64,000 nucleotides of DNA, taken from positions 417,057,669 through 417,121,668 of the forward strand of contig NC_057862.1 of assembly GCF_019393635.1 (NCBI RefSeq), read 5' to 3'. The DNA is from Dromiciops gliroides. Taxonomy: Eukaryota; Chordata; Mammalia; Microbiotheria; Microbiotheriidae. Below, one piece after another: positions 33,355 through 44,789 of the stretch. Positions within the stretch are counted from its first letter, which is position 1. Each line of letters opens with the position of its first letter. The translations under genes and the position numbers were made by a program. The notes below the pieces were generated by a model. That model saw nothing but the letters and a program-made list of their open reading frames with translations. It made no database searches and was not told the DNA's origin.

Positions 33355-33599
33355 AAGAAGCCTGTCCCAGTCCCACTTAATGTTAGTGCCTTATCTTTGA
33401 ACTTCCCTCCAATTTACCCAGAATATATCTTATTTGCCAATAGTTGATCACATGACGTCTCCCTCATTAGATTGTGAACTCCTTGAGGGCAGGGACTACA
33501 TCTTTCTTGCCTCTCTTTATGTTCTCTGTGTTTAGTACATTGTCTGGCATACACTGAGCACTTAATAAATGCTAATTGACCAGATTTGACTTTTGGTTT

Positions 33600-34530
33600 G
33601 AATAGGCTTTGGCCAATTGGAAAAGCAGCAATGACAGTTCAGCTCCACTTGATAACATAGGGAAAGGAGACAGAGTGAGTTCGATTATGGCCTTCTGTAA
33701 CGGGTCATATTTTCTGAGGAAATTAGAGAATTCCCATCTCTCAGGATTCACTACCAAGAGAAGGAAGTCATTGGTGCTGCTTGGGCTCCTCAACAGAGGA
33801 ATGGTGTGATTCATAGCATTGTTGAGACCTAAAGCCTGGCTCGGAGCAGCCAATGGCAGAGATCCATCATTTTATTCCCATTGAAAAACACTTTGGGTGA
33901 TTGGGAGTTCTTGGATCATCTGATTTCATTAAAGGGCCCAGTGCTATGGCTTTGGCCACAAAGTCTCCAGATGAGGCTCACAGTGATCCCCCGGGGCTGG
34001 CTCATGCACCGCCCCACCCTGACCTTCCTATGCCTTCAGCCCCATCCATTTGGGTGCTTAAGAGGTCACTAATGAAAGTTAGATGTGAGATTGTCAATAG
34101 CAAGTTTCAGCAGGAAAAGCTTCGGAAATGTGTTTCCCTCCCCACAGGCCCTTTGGCAAAGTAAAAGTGTTATACTCTCCATTTGGGAAGTCATCACAGA
34201 CAAAGCCAAGGCGGGGGCAGGCATGGGACCCTCGCTCAAACTTTCCATTACTCAGACCTCAGAGGCTATTGACAGGAAAGAGTAAAAGCATTTTGTAGAT
34301 GTATAGGCTAGGCTGTGATGAATAAATCCCCTTTAAGGCTCCCAGTCTTTGGAATATAGACAAGATGAGAAAATTAGTCAATCCTTTGGCCCGCTCCTGG
34401 GAAGGTCTGATGAAAAACAGTTTTTAAAAACATAGTTATTATTTGTGAGTTTGTTTTGTTTTCTGTCAGTGATGCCCAAGGCCCCTTGTGACTCTAGAGC
34501 AATAGGCTCTATTCTATTAGGGCAATAGAA
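33600..34530. other. Repeat-poor, relatively GC-richer block
   Basis: No repeat recognised. Frames on both strands (33572-33853 minus; 33901-34164 plus) are not supported by splice sites or domains. A conserved noncoding element or an unrecognised exon is possible. Confidence 0.3.
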
Positions 34531-34534
34531 GATG

Positions 34535-34735
34535 AAGCATGGTGCAGGAAACAGGTGCTGGATTTATAATTAGACAGTTCTGAGTTCAAATCCTGTCTCA
34601 GACTGTACCTTGTGTAACCCTGGGTAGGTCATGGAAGTTTTCTGGGGTTTAGTTCCCCCATCTGCAAAATGAAGAGGATGGGTTAGATGATCTCTAATAA
34701 TGAAACCAGTCCCTTCCAGCTTTGAATTTACAATC
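34535..34735 (+). repeat. MIR-type CORE-SINE
   Basis: GTTCTGAGTTCAAATCCTGT, CCCCCATCTGCAAAATGAAG and AGCTTTGAATTTACAATCC. Confidence 0.6.
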
Positions 34736-35123
34736 CTTTAGCTGTGCAGGTGGCTTCTTTGGCAGAAAATAATGAATAAAGAACAACAGTAATGAATATT
34801 GATTCTGGCGAGCATCCTCATAGCTTGGGGGTTTGCCGGAGCCACTGCAACACTTCCAAGAATCTCCATGAAACTTTAAAAATCACCCGAGGGGGGCAAA
34901 GATAGTCAGACCTGCCAGTCTTCCGGAGATGAAGAAAAAAATGTGTTAAGAATTTCTTTGTCATTCTTAGGTGGGGTCTTAAATCCATCTGCCTTATCAG
35001 GTTGAGTAGGAAGAGGTAAACAGGTATGATTTCCAAAGTGACTGTTCCTCTGGGGTTTTTCCTGCACGGGATCTCTACTCAGGTAATCTAAACTCTAGGT
35101 TTCCTTTAAAAAAATGAAAGACA

Positions 35124-35242
35124 AGGGGCAGCTAGGTGGTGCAGTGGATACAGCACTGGCTCTGGATTCAGGAGGACCTGAGTTCAAATTTGGCTTCAGA
35201 CACCACCAGTGTGACCTTGGGCAAGTCACTTAACCCTCACTG

Positions 35243-35296
<54 letters not shown>
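35124..35296 (+). mobile_element. SINE1/WALLSI-like SINE with a CA-repeat tail and TSD
   Basis: Flanked by AATGAAAGACA at 35113-35123 and 35297-35307. The tail is (CA)n from 35246 to 35296. The CORE lacks the CTTGACACTTACTAGCTG segment. Confidence 0.93.
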
Positions 35297-35299
<3 letters not shown>

Positions 35300-35304
35300 G
35301 AAAG

Positions 35305-35740
35305 ACATTTATTTATTTCTACATTTATTTATAATCTGTTCGTCCCATTGCAGCGCCTTCTCTCACCCCACTGAACAACCACAGCAAGATGAAAAGTAAA
35401 ACACGCATAGTCCAGCAAAACAAATTCTCACGTTGGCTGAGCCTAAATATATATGCACCTCTCTGCTTTTTAAGTCCATCACCTCTCTCGCAGGAGTCGA
35501 ATGGAGTGCTTCATCTTCAGTTGTCTGGACTGGTGCTTTATCATTGCGTTGATCAGAGTTCTAGCCTTTCAAAGTTGTTTGGTTTTTTTCTCTCTAACAT
35601 TGTTGTCACATAAATTTTACTCCTAGTTCTGTCCTCTTTGCTCAGCATTAGTTCCTGTAGATCTTTCCCGTTCCCTCCCAAACCATCCATTTTACCATTG
35701 CTTATGCCACAATAATCTTCCATTATAGTACTGAGTATTG
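35305..35740 (-). mobile_element. Old L1 3'-end fragment
   Basis: CATTTATTTATAATCTGTTC, TCCAGCAAAACAAATTCTC, CATTGCGTTGATCAGAGTTC and CACAATAATCTTCCATTATAG in L1 antisense order. Confidence 0.65.
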
Positions 35741-36320
35741 TTATTCCAGGATCTCAGGGACAGTTTATGCTAGGGACTTGCAAGGTTTCAGTGTTTTCAA
35801 AGTGATCTGATTTGTGGCAAAGTCTTATTGCTTTTCCCTTGGTCTGAGCTCTGCAAATTTCTGACTAGGGTTTGGGTCTGATCAATAGCAGATGCCTCTG
35901 GACTCAGTCACTATCAGGAATCTGTGTGACAGAATTGCAGGCTCTGTTTTCATCTGCAATTCCTCCCCTACTTATTTTGCCTCAAATTTCAGATTAAGCT
36001 AGAAGATGGAATTGAGACCTGTTCTGCCCTTGGGGTGGGGAGGCAGGGTCTGAGCCACATCACTGCTACTTGTTTCTGAACTTGCTCTTTTCTCTGTGCA
36101 AAGCCTAGGGACTGCAATGACATCCCTGAATGTCAGTTACCACCCCCTCCCCCAAGTCCACCCTGGATCTGTGATCCAGAGCTGTGTAGTGAGTCACAAA
36201 ACTGCCATTTGGCCTTTGTTCCTAAGCCCTGTACTTGCTGTGCTGGCATAAGTCCAGGGCTCCTTCTTGCCCCAGTTACAAAGCCTCTGAAGTGCCTCTC
36301 TGGCCAGACCGTCACCCCAG
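35741..36320. other. Low-copy sequence, no gene seen
   Basis: No repeat or exon recognised. A 185-codon minus-strand frame (36133-36690) is mostly SINE and poly-purine translation. Confidence 0.35.
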
Positions 36321-36342
36321 TGTCCACAGATTTCCCTGTCTG

Positions 36343-36452
36343 GGGGCAGCTAGGTGGTGCAGTGGATAAAGCACTGGTTCTGGATTCAGGAGGACCTGAG
36401 TTCAAATTCGGGCTCATTGTCCCACTGAAAAAAAAAAAAAAGAAAAAAACCC
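36343..36452 (+). mobile_element. Internally deleted SINE1/WALLSI-like SINE with 19-bp TSD
   Basis: Flanked by CCACAGATTTCCCTGTCTG at 36324-36342 and 36453-36471, identical. The CORE is almost absent: after GTTCAAATTCGGGCTC it jumps to ATTGTCCCACTG and the A tail. Confidence 0.94.
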
Positions 36453-36561
36453 CCACAGATTTCCCTGTCTGTATCCTTACGCTGACCTTGGATGAAAAAT
36501 GACTCAATTTGATTTTTTTTCCTTTTTCTTCTTTTTCTCTCTTTCCCCCCTCCCCCCCCCC

Positions 36562-36642
36562 CTTTTTTTTTTTGGCAGGGCAATGAGGGTTAAGTGAGTT
36601 GCTCAGGGTCACACAGCTAGTAAGTGTCAAGTGTCTGAGGCT
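36562..36642 (-). mobile_element. 5'-truncated SINE1/WALLSI-like SINE
   Basis: Only the tail and CORE (GGCAATGAGGGTTAAGTGAG to TGTCTGAGGCTG) remain; the tRNA-like head is missing. Confidence 0.8.
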
Positions 36643-36739
36643 GTATTCCGGATTGGATTTTCTTTGGGGGGAGGGGTGCAAATAATTCATTATGTTGCTT
36701 CCGGCTACTCCATTGTCTTGGTTTAACCTCCTGAAATTC

Positions 36740-36880
36740 CTTCTAATTTGCCGTTCACCAATTTACATTTTTGCATGTTGTCTCTCCCATTGAAATGTGT
36801 GCTCCTCAAGGGCAGGGATTGTTTTTGCTTTTCTTTTCATCTCTGGGGATTAGCCCAGTGCCTGGCACTTGTTGACTTGA
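36740..36880 (+). mobile_element. L2 3'-end fragment
   Basis: TCTCCCATTGAAATGTGTGC, CTCAAGGGCAGGGATTG and CCCAGTGCCTGGCAC. Confidence 0.6.
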
Positions 36881-37124
36881 TGTCAGTTGTCAATATCTAT
36901 ATGATGCCAAATGTCCCTGGTCATTCACTCCAGTCTCTAACTTTAGCTCCATGTAAGTCATTGTGTTGAACAGGGTGATCAAAATGCCTGTAGCTGTGCC
37001 CTAAAAAAGGGAGGGGAGAAGGGGAAAAAAAAAAAAATCATGTGCTTAGTCCAGGTGTTTTTCATTGTGTAATCCAGCTCAACTACACTGTCTACATTGT
37101 GCCAGGGAAATAGTTATTTGGAAA

Positions 37125-37420
37125 CGGAATCCATTTTATTTATCTATTTCAAAATATGTTTTATTGATTTTGGATGTACTCCATGCTTCCGCCCCCCCCC
37201 CCCCATTCCTTATGGAACTGAATGCTTCCTTGTAACACACAGTTAAGCAAAAACAACTGATGCACTGAGTATGCAGGAAAAATTTTGCCCTTTTAGTCCT
37301 CACCTTTCTGCCAAGAAGAGAGAGGAAGGTTTCATTATTCGCTTACCATGAAACCATTATTGATTTTTCATTTACTCAGAGCTTCCTTTTAGTGGCCTCT
37401 TTAGTTACATTTTTGTAATT
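37125..37420 (-). mobile_element. L1-like 3' fragment
   Basis: ATGTTTTATTGATTTTGGATG, a C-rich tract (37192-37203) and AACACACAGTTAAGCAAAAA resemble an old L1 3' UTR antisense. Confidence 0.4.
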
Positions 37421-38164
37421 ATTATGCATATGCCCCAATCTCCCCCGGAGCTTCAGTCCTACATCACTAATTGCCTGTTGGACATTTCAAACTGGATGTT
37501 CCAGAGATATTATAAACTAACCATGTCTAAATGGAACCATCCTCTTTCTACTCAGACAACCCTTTTCCAGACTTTCCTTTTATTTTCCCAGATTTCTAAC
37601 TGTATGGGATAGGTGGACTTAAGTCAGTTCATATTCTGAGGATGGGGTCTGGAAAGTACCCAGCCCCCAGTCCCTGTCATAGTCAGATCATTTTGTTCAT
37701 GTTTAATTCCATTGCTTATAATAGAAATCATGTATTTTGCCTTACTGAACCTGATGTACCCTGGTACCCCTCTACCCCCCAGATCTTACCTCTCCCTTTT
37801 TGCATTTCTAAGTCCTAACTACCCCCCCCCCCCAGCTCCTGGTACCATCCCTCAAAATCTCTATAAAAACCCAACTCATGAGTCCATTATTGCTCTCCTT
37901 AGCCCTTGCAGTGGGGTCATAGGGTCACCCATTCTCATGAGAATGTAATAAATCTGCCTCTGCTTGACTTGGTGATCTCCTCAAGTTATTTGGGTAAACT
38001 GAGGCAAATTTTGTCCCCAAACATAACCTTGGCATTCTCTCTCCTAGTCATCTCCAGTGGCTCCGAATTGTTGCTAAGATACCATATCAACTTCTTTGTT
38101 TAACTTTTAAAGCCTTTCACAAGCTGGTCCAACCTATATTTCCAGACTCAATGAACATTCATCT

Positions 38165-38400
38165 CCCTCCTGCAGGACAGCTTGGTGTCAAAGTGGAAAG
38201 AGCACTAGCTCTGGAGTCAGGAAGAACTGGATTAAAATCCAGCCTCAGACACCTACTACCTGTGTGATCCCTGGTAAGTCACTTAACCCTGTTTACCTCA
38301 ATTTCCTCATCTATAAAATGAGCCGGAGAAGGCTGTGACAAACCACTCTAGTATCTTTGCCAAGAAAATCCCTAATGGGGTCATGGAGTGTCTCTCTGTT
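38165..38400 (+). repeat. MAR1-like long CORE-SINE
   Basis: AGAGCACTAGCTCTGGAGTC, CAGCCTCAGACACCTACTAC and CTATAAAATGAGCCGGAGAA, then GGGGTCATGG. Confidence 0.8.
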
Positions 38401-38587
38401 GCTCACACACATTATTACTTCCACCTCCTGATTCCATGACTTTTTCCCCTGGCATGCCCCATATTTAGCATGGACTCCTTTCTTTCTTCTGCTGTTTAGG
38501 CCTCTTCCTTGAAGACGAATTTCAAGAACCACTTTGTTCATGAAGCCTTTCCTGATTGCCCCAAATGTGAGTTCTCTTCCTTTTGAT

Positions 38588-38825
38588 CTGTTGCTGTTGT
38601 TGTTGCTTAGTTATTTCAGTCATGTATGACTCCCCGTGACCCCATTTGCGGTTTTCTTGTCAGAGATACTGGAGGGGTTTTTCATATCCTTCTCCAGCTC
38701 ATTTTACAGATGAGAAACTGAGACAGAGTTTAGTGACTTGCCCAGGGTCACACAGCTAAGTAAATGGCTGGGGCTAGATTTCAATTCAGGAAGATGAGTC
38801 TTCTTGAATTCTGGTCTACTTTGTA
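38588..38825 (-). repeat. MAR1-like long CORE-SINE
   Basis: GTTGTTGTTGCTTAGTTATT, CATTTTACAGATGAGAAACTG and TGACTTGCCCAGGGTCACAC in antisense order. Confidence 0.8.
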
Positions 38826-38857
38826 TTTATTCTTACTGTTTATTCAATATATACTTT

Positions 38858-39457
38858 TGATATGGGGGAGAAACCGATAGGAGAAAGTACGTGGGTCCTT
38901 AGGATTCCTCTGTAAAGAATTACACTCGCACAAGACCTAATTAGGAATAAAAGAACAGGTTTATTGGGGTACAAGAGAAACCGGCCGGGAGGAAGGTTTT
39001 GCCAGAACAAAACGCTTTCCTCTCCGGCTAACTTGTGGAATGCCATTTTATAGGGTTTAGATGGGGTGGGTAAGAGTCTCTTGTTGGGGGAGGGGCTGGG
39101 GCCCTCCCGCATTGCGTTGGGGTAGGAGGAATCTGGTGGTGGGTGTCAACTTTGTCCTGATGGGTCTAAGCAGTCTGCTGATGGGCGGTTCCAGGTGGTC
39201 TTCTCCTGGATTACCTCATCCAGATGCTTAGGAGGACTGGAATGTAGGGTGATGGTCCTGGAGCATGCTCAGTTCGATCTGTTCGATTATCTCCATTAGG
39301 GGTGTGTGTGTGTGTGTGTGTGTGTGTGTCCTTGATTGAGTTCAAGGAGAGGCCTACTTGATTTCAAGGGAAAACCCCTGAGGTTTCAAGGAAAAAGTTC
39401 CTTGAACCCCCCCAGAGAACTGTTGGGGTGACTGGGGCCCAAAATCCTCCCATGACA
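38858..39457 (-). mobile_element. Solo LTR of a gamma-type endogenous retrovirus
   Basis: A 600-bp unit with TG...CA termini on either reading is flanked by a perfect 4-bp duplication, CTTT (38854-38857 and 39458-39461). On the minus strand it has TATAAAA at 39046-39052 and AATAAA at 38960-38965, spaced about 85 bp as in an R-region layout. A TG microsatellite (39301-39328) lies in U3. No gag, pol or env sequence is nearby, so it is a recombined relic that could at most supply a promoter or poly(A) site. Confidence 0.85.
39301..39328. repeat. TG microsatellite in LTR U3
   Basis: About 14 TG units in an uninterrupted run. Confidence 0.95.
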
Positions 39458-39769
39458 CTTTATTCATACTTTTTTTGTATTTTACTATAGGATGCAATTT
39501 TTTTTTATGAGTAGGGATCATTTAATTCTTTGTATATGTATCTCTGGCTCCTAGCACAGAGCCAGGCACTTAACAAATGTTTGTTGATTGATTAATATAT
39601 TCTTCTGTTTCTGATTGCTTTACTATTAGTTCCTATTATTCTTATTTTTCTCTGAATTACCCATATTTGCAATTTCTTTCTTTTTTTGGACCTGTGATTT
39701 TATTGTTGATGATAGAAATCCTTGATGATAGAGTTCATTAGCTTCTGTTGAACCCTGCCAATGCAGATA

Positions 39770-39930
39770 ACAACTGCTCTGCAACTTAGAGTCTTAGAGT
39801 GTTGTCTGGAGAATGGAAAGGTTTCAATGACTTGCCCAGGGTCACACAGACAGTAGGTTAGAGGTAGGTCTTGAACTCAGGGGTTTGTGAATCTGAGGTT
39901 GGCTCCCAACCCATTATGCCATGCAGTTGC
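39770..39930 (-). repeat. MIR/Mon-type CORE-SINE
   Basis: TCAATGACTTGCCCAGGGTC and AGGTCTTGAACTCAGG. Confidence 0.6.
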
Positions 39931-39931
39931 T

Positions 39932-40405
39932 TGTCATTTCTTATTGCATAATAACATTCTACTATACTTATATACTACAACTTGTTCAGCTATTTCCCAA
40001 TTAATGGACACCCACATTGTCTTCATTTCACTGCTGCCAATAAAAGTGCTGCTATGAGTATTTTTGTATATGTTGTACTTTTCGATTTTTTAAAAAGCCT
40101 TCCTGGGATATATGACTAATAATATGATTATGGGGCCAAAGAGAATGAACTGGTAAGTCACTCTTCTTCCAGAATTCCAAATTGCTTTCCAGAATAGTTG
40201 GACCAATATACACTTCACCAACATCAGTGTGTCTGTCATCCCACAGCTCCTCCAATGTAGACTGTTACCATTTTAAAAATAATTTTTGCCCATTTGCAGG
40301 CTATGAGAGGAAACCTTAGGGTTATTTTAATTTCCATTTTTCTTATTAGTAATGATCAGAGCATATTTTCATGTGATTATTGATAGTGTGAAATCCTTTT
40401 TTGAG
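39932..40405 (-). mobile_element. L1 ORF2 C-terminal/3' fragment
   Basis: CAACTTGTTCAGCTATTTCC, GGACACCCACATTGTC, AATAAAAGTGCTGCTATGAG and CCAAATTGCTTTCCAGAATAG are antisense of the conserved L1 ORF2 C-terminus. Confidence 0.8.
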
Positions 40406-40429
40406 AACTCTTCTAAGCAGTTCTTAATA

Positions 40430-41290
40430 AGAATCACGAAATATTAATAATTATATGAAAAATTGTTCTAAATAATGAATAATAAGGGAAATATAAATCA
40501 GAAAGACCCTGAGGTTTCACCTAACATCCAGCAAATTGGAAAACATGATGAAAGATGAAAGTAGTTAATGTTGGAGGAGCTGCAGAAAGGTAGGTATCTC
40601 AATATACCATTGGGGGGGCCATAGATTGGTGTAACCACTCTAGTAAGCAATTGCAATTATGCAAAATAAAAATGTCTTAAATCTCCACAACCTTTTGTCC
40701 AATTATCCTACTGCTAGACATATAACCCTAGGAGGTTAAAAAACTACAAAATGAAATTTTAAAAAACAGAATAAAATTTCCCACATACACCAAAATATTC
40801 AGAGTAGCACTTTGTATGGTAGTAAAAAAATGAAAAAATAGTGGGATCACATTGATTGGGGAATGATTAAATAAATGGTGGCATGTGGATATAATGTTAT
40901 ATAACTTCACTGTAAGGAGCAATAAACATGAAGAATTCAGAGGAGCACGTGAAGACATACATAAACTGATGAAGTGAAGCTAGTGGAATTAGACAATGAC
41001 TAAAACAATGAAAATAGCAAGAATAAAAACAAGCCTAATGCTGTATAAGAAAAGAGATGAGAAAATATACCTTCCTTCCCTCATTTTGGAGATGGGGGAC
41101 GATGCTTATACCGTCAGATATAATTGGTGTGTTGATTGGTTTCATTGAAATGATTTTTTCCTTCTTTTTTTGTTGGAAGGGATGAATTCTTAGATAGGGC
41201 TGGGGTTGGGATAGGGGTATGTTTGGAAATCATGGTGATGTAAAAACAAGAGATGTCAATGAAAACAAGTTTTAAAACTTTTTCATACCC
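40430..41290 (+). mobile_element. Old L1-like fragment, plus strand
   Basis: Sense text GGAGGAGCTGCAGAAAGG, TCCTACTGCTAGACATATAA and GATTGGGGAATGATTAAATA matches the same ORF2 C-terminal region in a different subfamily. The 3' UTR (GATGTAAAAACAAGAGATG) recurs at 58730-58960. Confidence 0.6.
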
Positions 41291-42120
41291 TTTCACCATG
41301 TGTCTATTGAGCAATGGCATTTTGGGTTAAATATTTGTGTCAATTCCTTATATATCTGAATATTAGACTTTTATCAGTGATATTTGATGGAAAGATCCTC
41401 CCCACATTTGTCAGTTTCTATTTCTATTCTATTTGCATTGATTTTTTAGGTGAGAAAACTTTTATGTAATTGAAATGGTCTGTTTTGTCTCTTGGAATCT
41501 CCTCTAGTTTTTATTTGCTTAAGAATTTTTCTTCCAACTCTGGTTGTGGAAGACATCTCCTTGACCCTTAAAGTATTCTTTAACTCTAGATCTATGGTCC
41601 TAGGATCTATTCCTCTCTAATTATTTTTTGTGATGTAGCTATTTGCATTCAGGTTGCATATCTCTTTGGAACTTATTGTGGTATGAGGTATAAACAGGGG
41701 TCTAAATCCAGTTTCTGCTAAACTGCTTTCCAATTTTCTGAACTGTTCTATCAAGTGGGAATTGTTCTTCCAGTAATCTGTGTTCTGGGATTTGTCAAAT
41801 AATGGGCTAATATTTCTTATTGTTTTTGGTTATCTAGTATGTTTTATTGATCTACTTTTCAATTTTTAGCCAGTGCCAAATAATTTTGATTATTACCACT
41901 TTATAATATTAATTTTTGGGGGTGGGGTGGGGCAATGAGGGTTAAGTGACTTGCCCAGGGTCACACAGTTAATAAGTGCCAAGTGTCTGAGGTCGGATTT
42001 TAACTCAGGTCCTCCTGAATCCAGGACTGGTGCTTTATGTACTGTACCACCTACCTGCCCCCTTTATATTAATTTATAAATGTAGATAAATATATGAAAT
42101 TTGGAAACAGAAACCTCTTT
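41291..42120 (-). mobile_element. L1 ORF2 internal fragment, split by a SINE
   Basis: TGTTTTATTGATCTACTTTTC and GATTATTACCACTTTATAAT correspond to the antisense of L1 ORF2 that in other mammals reads GGTCTATATCTCTGT... TTACTGTAGCCTTGTAG. Confidence 0.65.
41916..42061 (-). mobile_element. SINE1/WALLSI-like SINE in L1
   Basis: Full-length minus copy. Flanks TTTATAATATTAATTT and TTTATATTAATTT suggest the TSD. Confidence 0.9.
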
Positions 42121-42249
42121 TTAAAAAGTTTCCCTTGAACACAAATTGCCTTTAATGAATAAAGAAATTAATTGATTTGATAAGGTTTCAATTTATTGAG
42201 TGTCTGTGATATTTTTTCAGTTTGGCTAGATATAGCTAGGCAAGGTATA

Positions 42250-42485
42250 GACTTCTGGACCTGGTGTCAAGAAGATTTATTTTCTCCAATTTAACTCTAA
42301 CCTCAGACAATTACTATCTGTGTAAACCCTGGGCAAAGTCACGTAACTCTATGTGCCTCAGTTCCTCATTTGTAAAATGAGCTAGAAAAGGAAATGGCAA
42401 ACTATCCCAATATCTTTACCTGGAAAACCCCAAAATAGCGTCACAAAGAGTCAGATATGACTGAAATGACAGAATAACAACAACT
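42250..42485 (+). repeat. MAR1-like long CORE-SINE
   Basis: GGCAAAGTCACGTAACTC, CTCATTTGTAAAATGAGC, CACAAAGAGTCAGATATGAC and an ACAACAACA end. Confidence 0.8.
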
Positions 42486-43394
42486 GCTGCTACCAATACT
42501 GTGGAATTTCTTTTTCTTACCTTTCTCTCACCATTCTGGCTTTGCACACTGGTTTAGAAAAGGATCTCAGTTCAAAAGCAATGAATAGTTTTGCTGTCTG
42601 CTGAGTTTTCAGAAATCTATACTGCAGTTCCATTCTCAATGTTGTTTTTATATGTGGTTTTTTAGAAGTCATTGAAGCTTTGAGTGAAGTCCCATGCCTG
42701 TTTTTGAGTGATTTTGAAAGCTTGCTTCATTCTTTATGTCAGACTTGTGGTTTAGCTTTATAAAGTTTCACTAAAGGCGGTTTCCCAGAAGATTCTAGGG
42801 ATTGTGTCTCAAGTCTGCAGCTCCTTTGGAAGAATCACATGTCTGAGTTAGAAGGGATCTCAGAGGCCACTAATCTAAGCCATTCCTGCACAAGAATTCT
42901 CTCTCCAACATATTCAATAAGTGTTCATCCAATGTCTGCTCAGAGGTGTTCAGTGAGGGGGAATCTGCTAGGTCCTAAAGCAACCCATCTTACTTTTGGT
43001 TAGTGGTATCAATCATATTTCCCCCCCTTATTTCATGCCTAGATTTGCCTCTTGATAACTTCCACCCATTGCTTCTAGCTCTGACTTCTGGGGCTAAGAA
43101 GAAAAAGTAAAATTCCTCTTCCATATGACTGACAGTCTCCAAATGCATTATAGACAACTGTAATGTTCTACCTAAGTTTTTTCCCCCCTCTAGCTTAAAT
43201 ATCCCCTGTTCCTTCAAGCAGTATTCATGTGGACCTTTACTATTCTGTTCATACTCCTCTGGTTCCTCTCCAGTTTATTAATCTCTTTCCTCAAATGTGA
43301 TGCCCAAACCAAACACAATACTCCATGTGTGGTTTGATGGGGGTAGAGTGTAGCAAGATTATCACTTCCTTACTCCTGGACTCTGTATGTCTTT

Positions 43395-43554
43395 CTTTCT
43401 TTCTTTCTTTCTTTTTTTTTTTGCAGGCAACGGGGGTTAAGTGACTTGCCCAGGGTCACACAGCTAGTAAGTGTCAAGTGTCTGAGGCCGGATTTGAACT
43501 CAGGTACTCCTGAATCCAGGGCCGGTGCTTAACCACTGCGCCATCTAGCTGCCC
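43395..43554 (-). mobile_element. SINE1/WALLSI-like SINE with TSD
   Basis: Flanked by CTCTGTATGTCTTT at 43381-43394 and 43555-43568. The tail is (CTTT)n. It is inserted in L3. Confidence 0.93.
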
Positions 43555-44282
43555 CTCTGTATGTCTTTTAAGATCACATTAGCTTTCTTTAGCTGCCATA
43601 TCGCACTGGTGACTCATGTTTCCAGGCCACTACAACATCTACATTTTTCAGATGAACTTCTTTTTAGCCATAAATACCCTATCCTATATTTATGAAGTTG
43701 ACTTTTTGAACACAAATGTAAATACTTGGTGTTTGTCCCTGTGAAATTTCATCTTATTAAATTCATATCAACATTCTAACCTTTTGAGACATTGTTGGAT
43801 CCCAACTTTATCAGCCAGTGTGTTAGCTACTGTTCTCAGCACTGTGACTTCTGCAGATATCATTAACATGCATTTAACAAAGTCACTGGTCAAATGTTAA
43901 ATGGTACAGGCTCAAGTTCAGACTCCTTGAGCTCTTTACTAGAATCCTTCCAAGCAGATATTCAACCCTTTGGGTCTAGCCATTCACTCAGATGCCAATC
44001 CATCCCACTACAGTATTGTGTCTGTTGTCTAGCATATATCTCTCCATCTTTGGCACAAGAAATTCATGAGTTACTATCAAATGTTTGCCAGAATGTAAAC
44101 TATGTCTACAGCATTCTCTTGTTCATTAGTCTAGTAACCCTGTTAAGAAAGAAAATGAGGCTAGTCTAGCAAGATCTGTTCTTGATGGAACCAGGCTGGC
44201 TCTTTGTGATCAAGGCTTCTTTTTCTAGATGTTCACCAACTAATACTTTAGTAATACTTTCAAGAATTTTGTCAGGAGTAGA

Positions 44283-44488
44283 GGAAGAATGGTACAGTGG
44301 GAAGTGCAATAGTTTTGAAATCAGAGGATATGGGTTTGAATTCCAGCTTTGCCACTTCCCAGTATTATATCAGATAAGTCACTTAATGTTTCTGGGCCTC
44401 AGTTTCCTTATGTGTAAAATGAAGGGGTTTGATTAGATGAGCCCTAAGGTCCCTTTTAACTCTAAATCAATGACCCTATGATCCTAAG
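44283..44488 (+). repeat. MIR-type CORE-SINE in L3
   Basis: GGATATGGGTTTGAATTCCA, CTCAGTTTCCTTATGTGTAA and CAATGACCCTATGATCC. Confidence 0.7.
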
Positions 44489-44789
44489 AGGTTAAGCTTC
44501 TTGGCCTATAGTTTTCAGACTCCATTTTCTTCCCTTTTTTTTTTTTTTGAAAATCAGGACAGCATTTGCCCTTTTCCAATCCTCTTGGTACCTCTCTTGT
44601 GTCTCTCTTGTTTCAGATATCACTGACAATGGCTTCTCAACCATACCTGCCAGTTTGTTCAATACCCAAGGATGCAGTTCATCTGGGCCTGTTAGCTTAA
44701 ACTAATCAAGGCTATGGGGCTCCCAAGGACACTTGGTTGGAGGCTTATCTGGTAGATTAAAAAAAAAGTCTTTAGATATTAGATATAAT

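Larger units (their letters stand above)
31730..33592 (+). mobile_element. L2 element, plus strand, with hAT MITE and three SINEs inside
   Basis: Sense L2 includes CCCATGGATTCAATCATC, the CTAACCTCTGTCTTGACC region and the 3' end GAACTCCTTGAGGGCAGGG then CACTTAATAAATGCTAATTG. Insertions at 31781, 32151, 32865 and 33194 interrupt it. All frames are broken. Confidence 0.75.
42840..44780 (-). mobile_element. L3 (CR1-clade LINE), antisense, 3' end at left
   Basis: The antisense text parallels CR1/L3 order: GAAGGGATCTCAGAGGCC (3' end), CCTCTCCAGTTTATTAATC, CCAAACACAATACTCCATG, TTGGCCTATAGTTTTCAGAC, TTTTCCAATCCTCTTGGTAC, and GTTCATCTGGGCCTG near 44680. A SINE and a MIR are inserted. Frames inside (for example 43894-44169) are not genes. 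Confidence 0.75.

Noticed and set aside
36133..36690. 185-codon minus-strand frame
   Set aside because: Composed of two SINE fragments and poly-purine sequence, with no domain.
43894..44169. 91-codon frame that looks protein-like
   Set aside because: Lies within the antisense L3 element and is not its coding strand.
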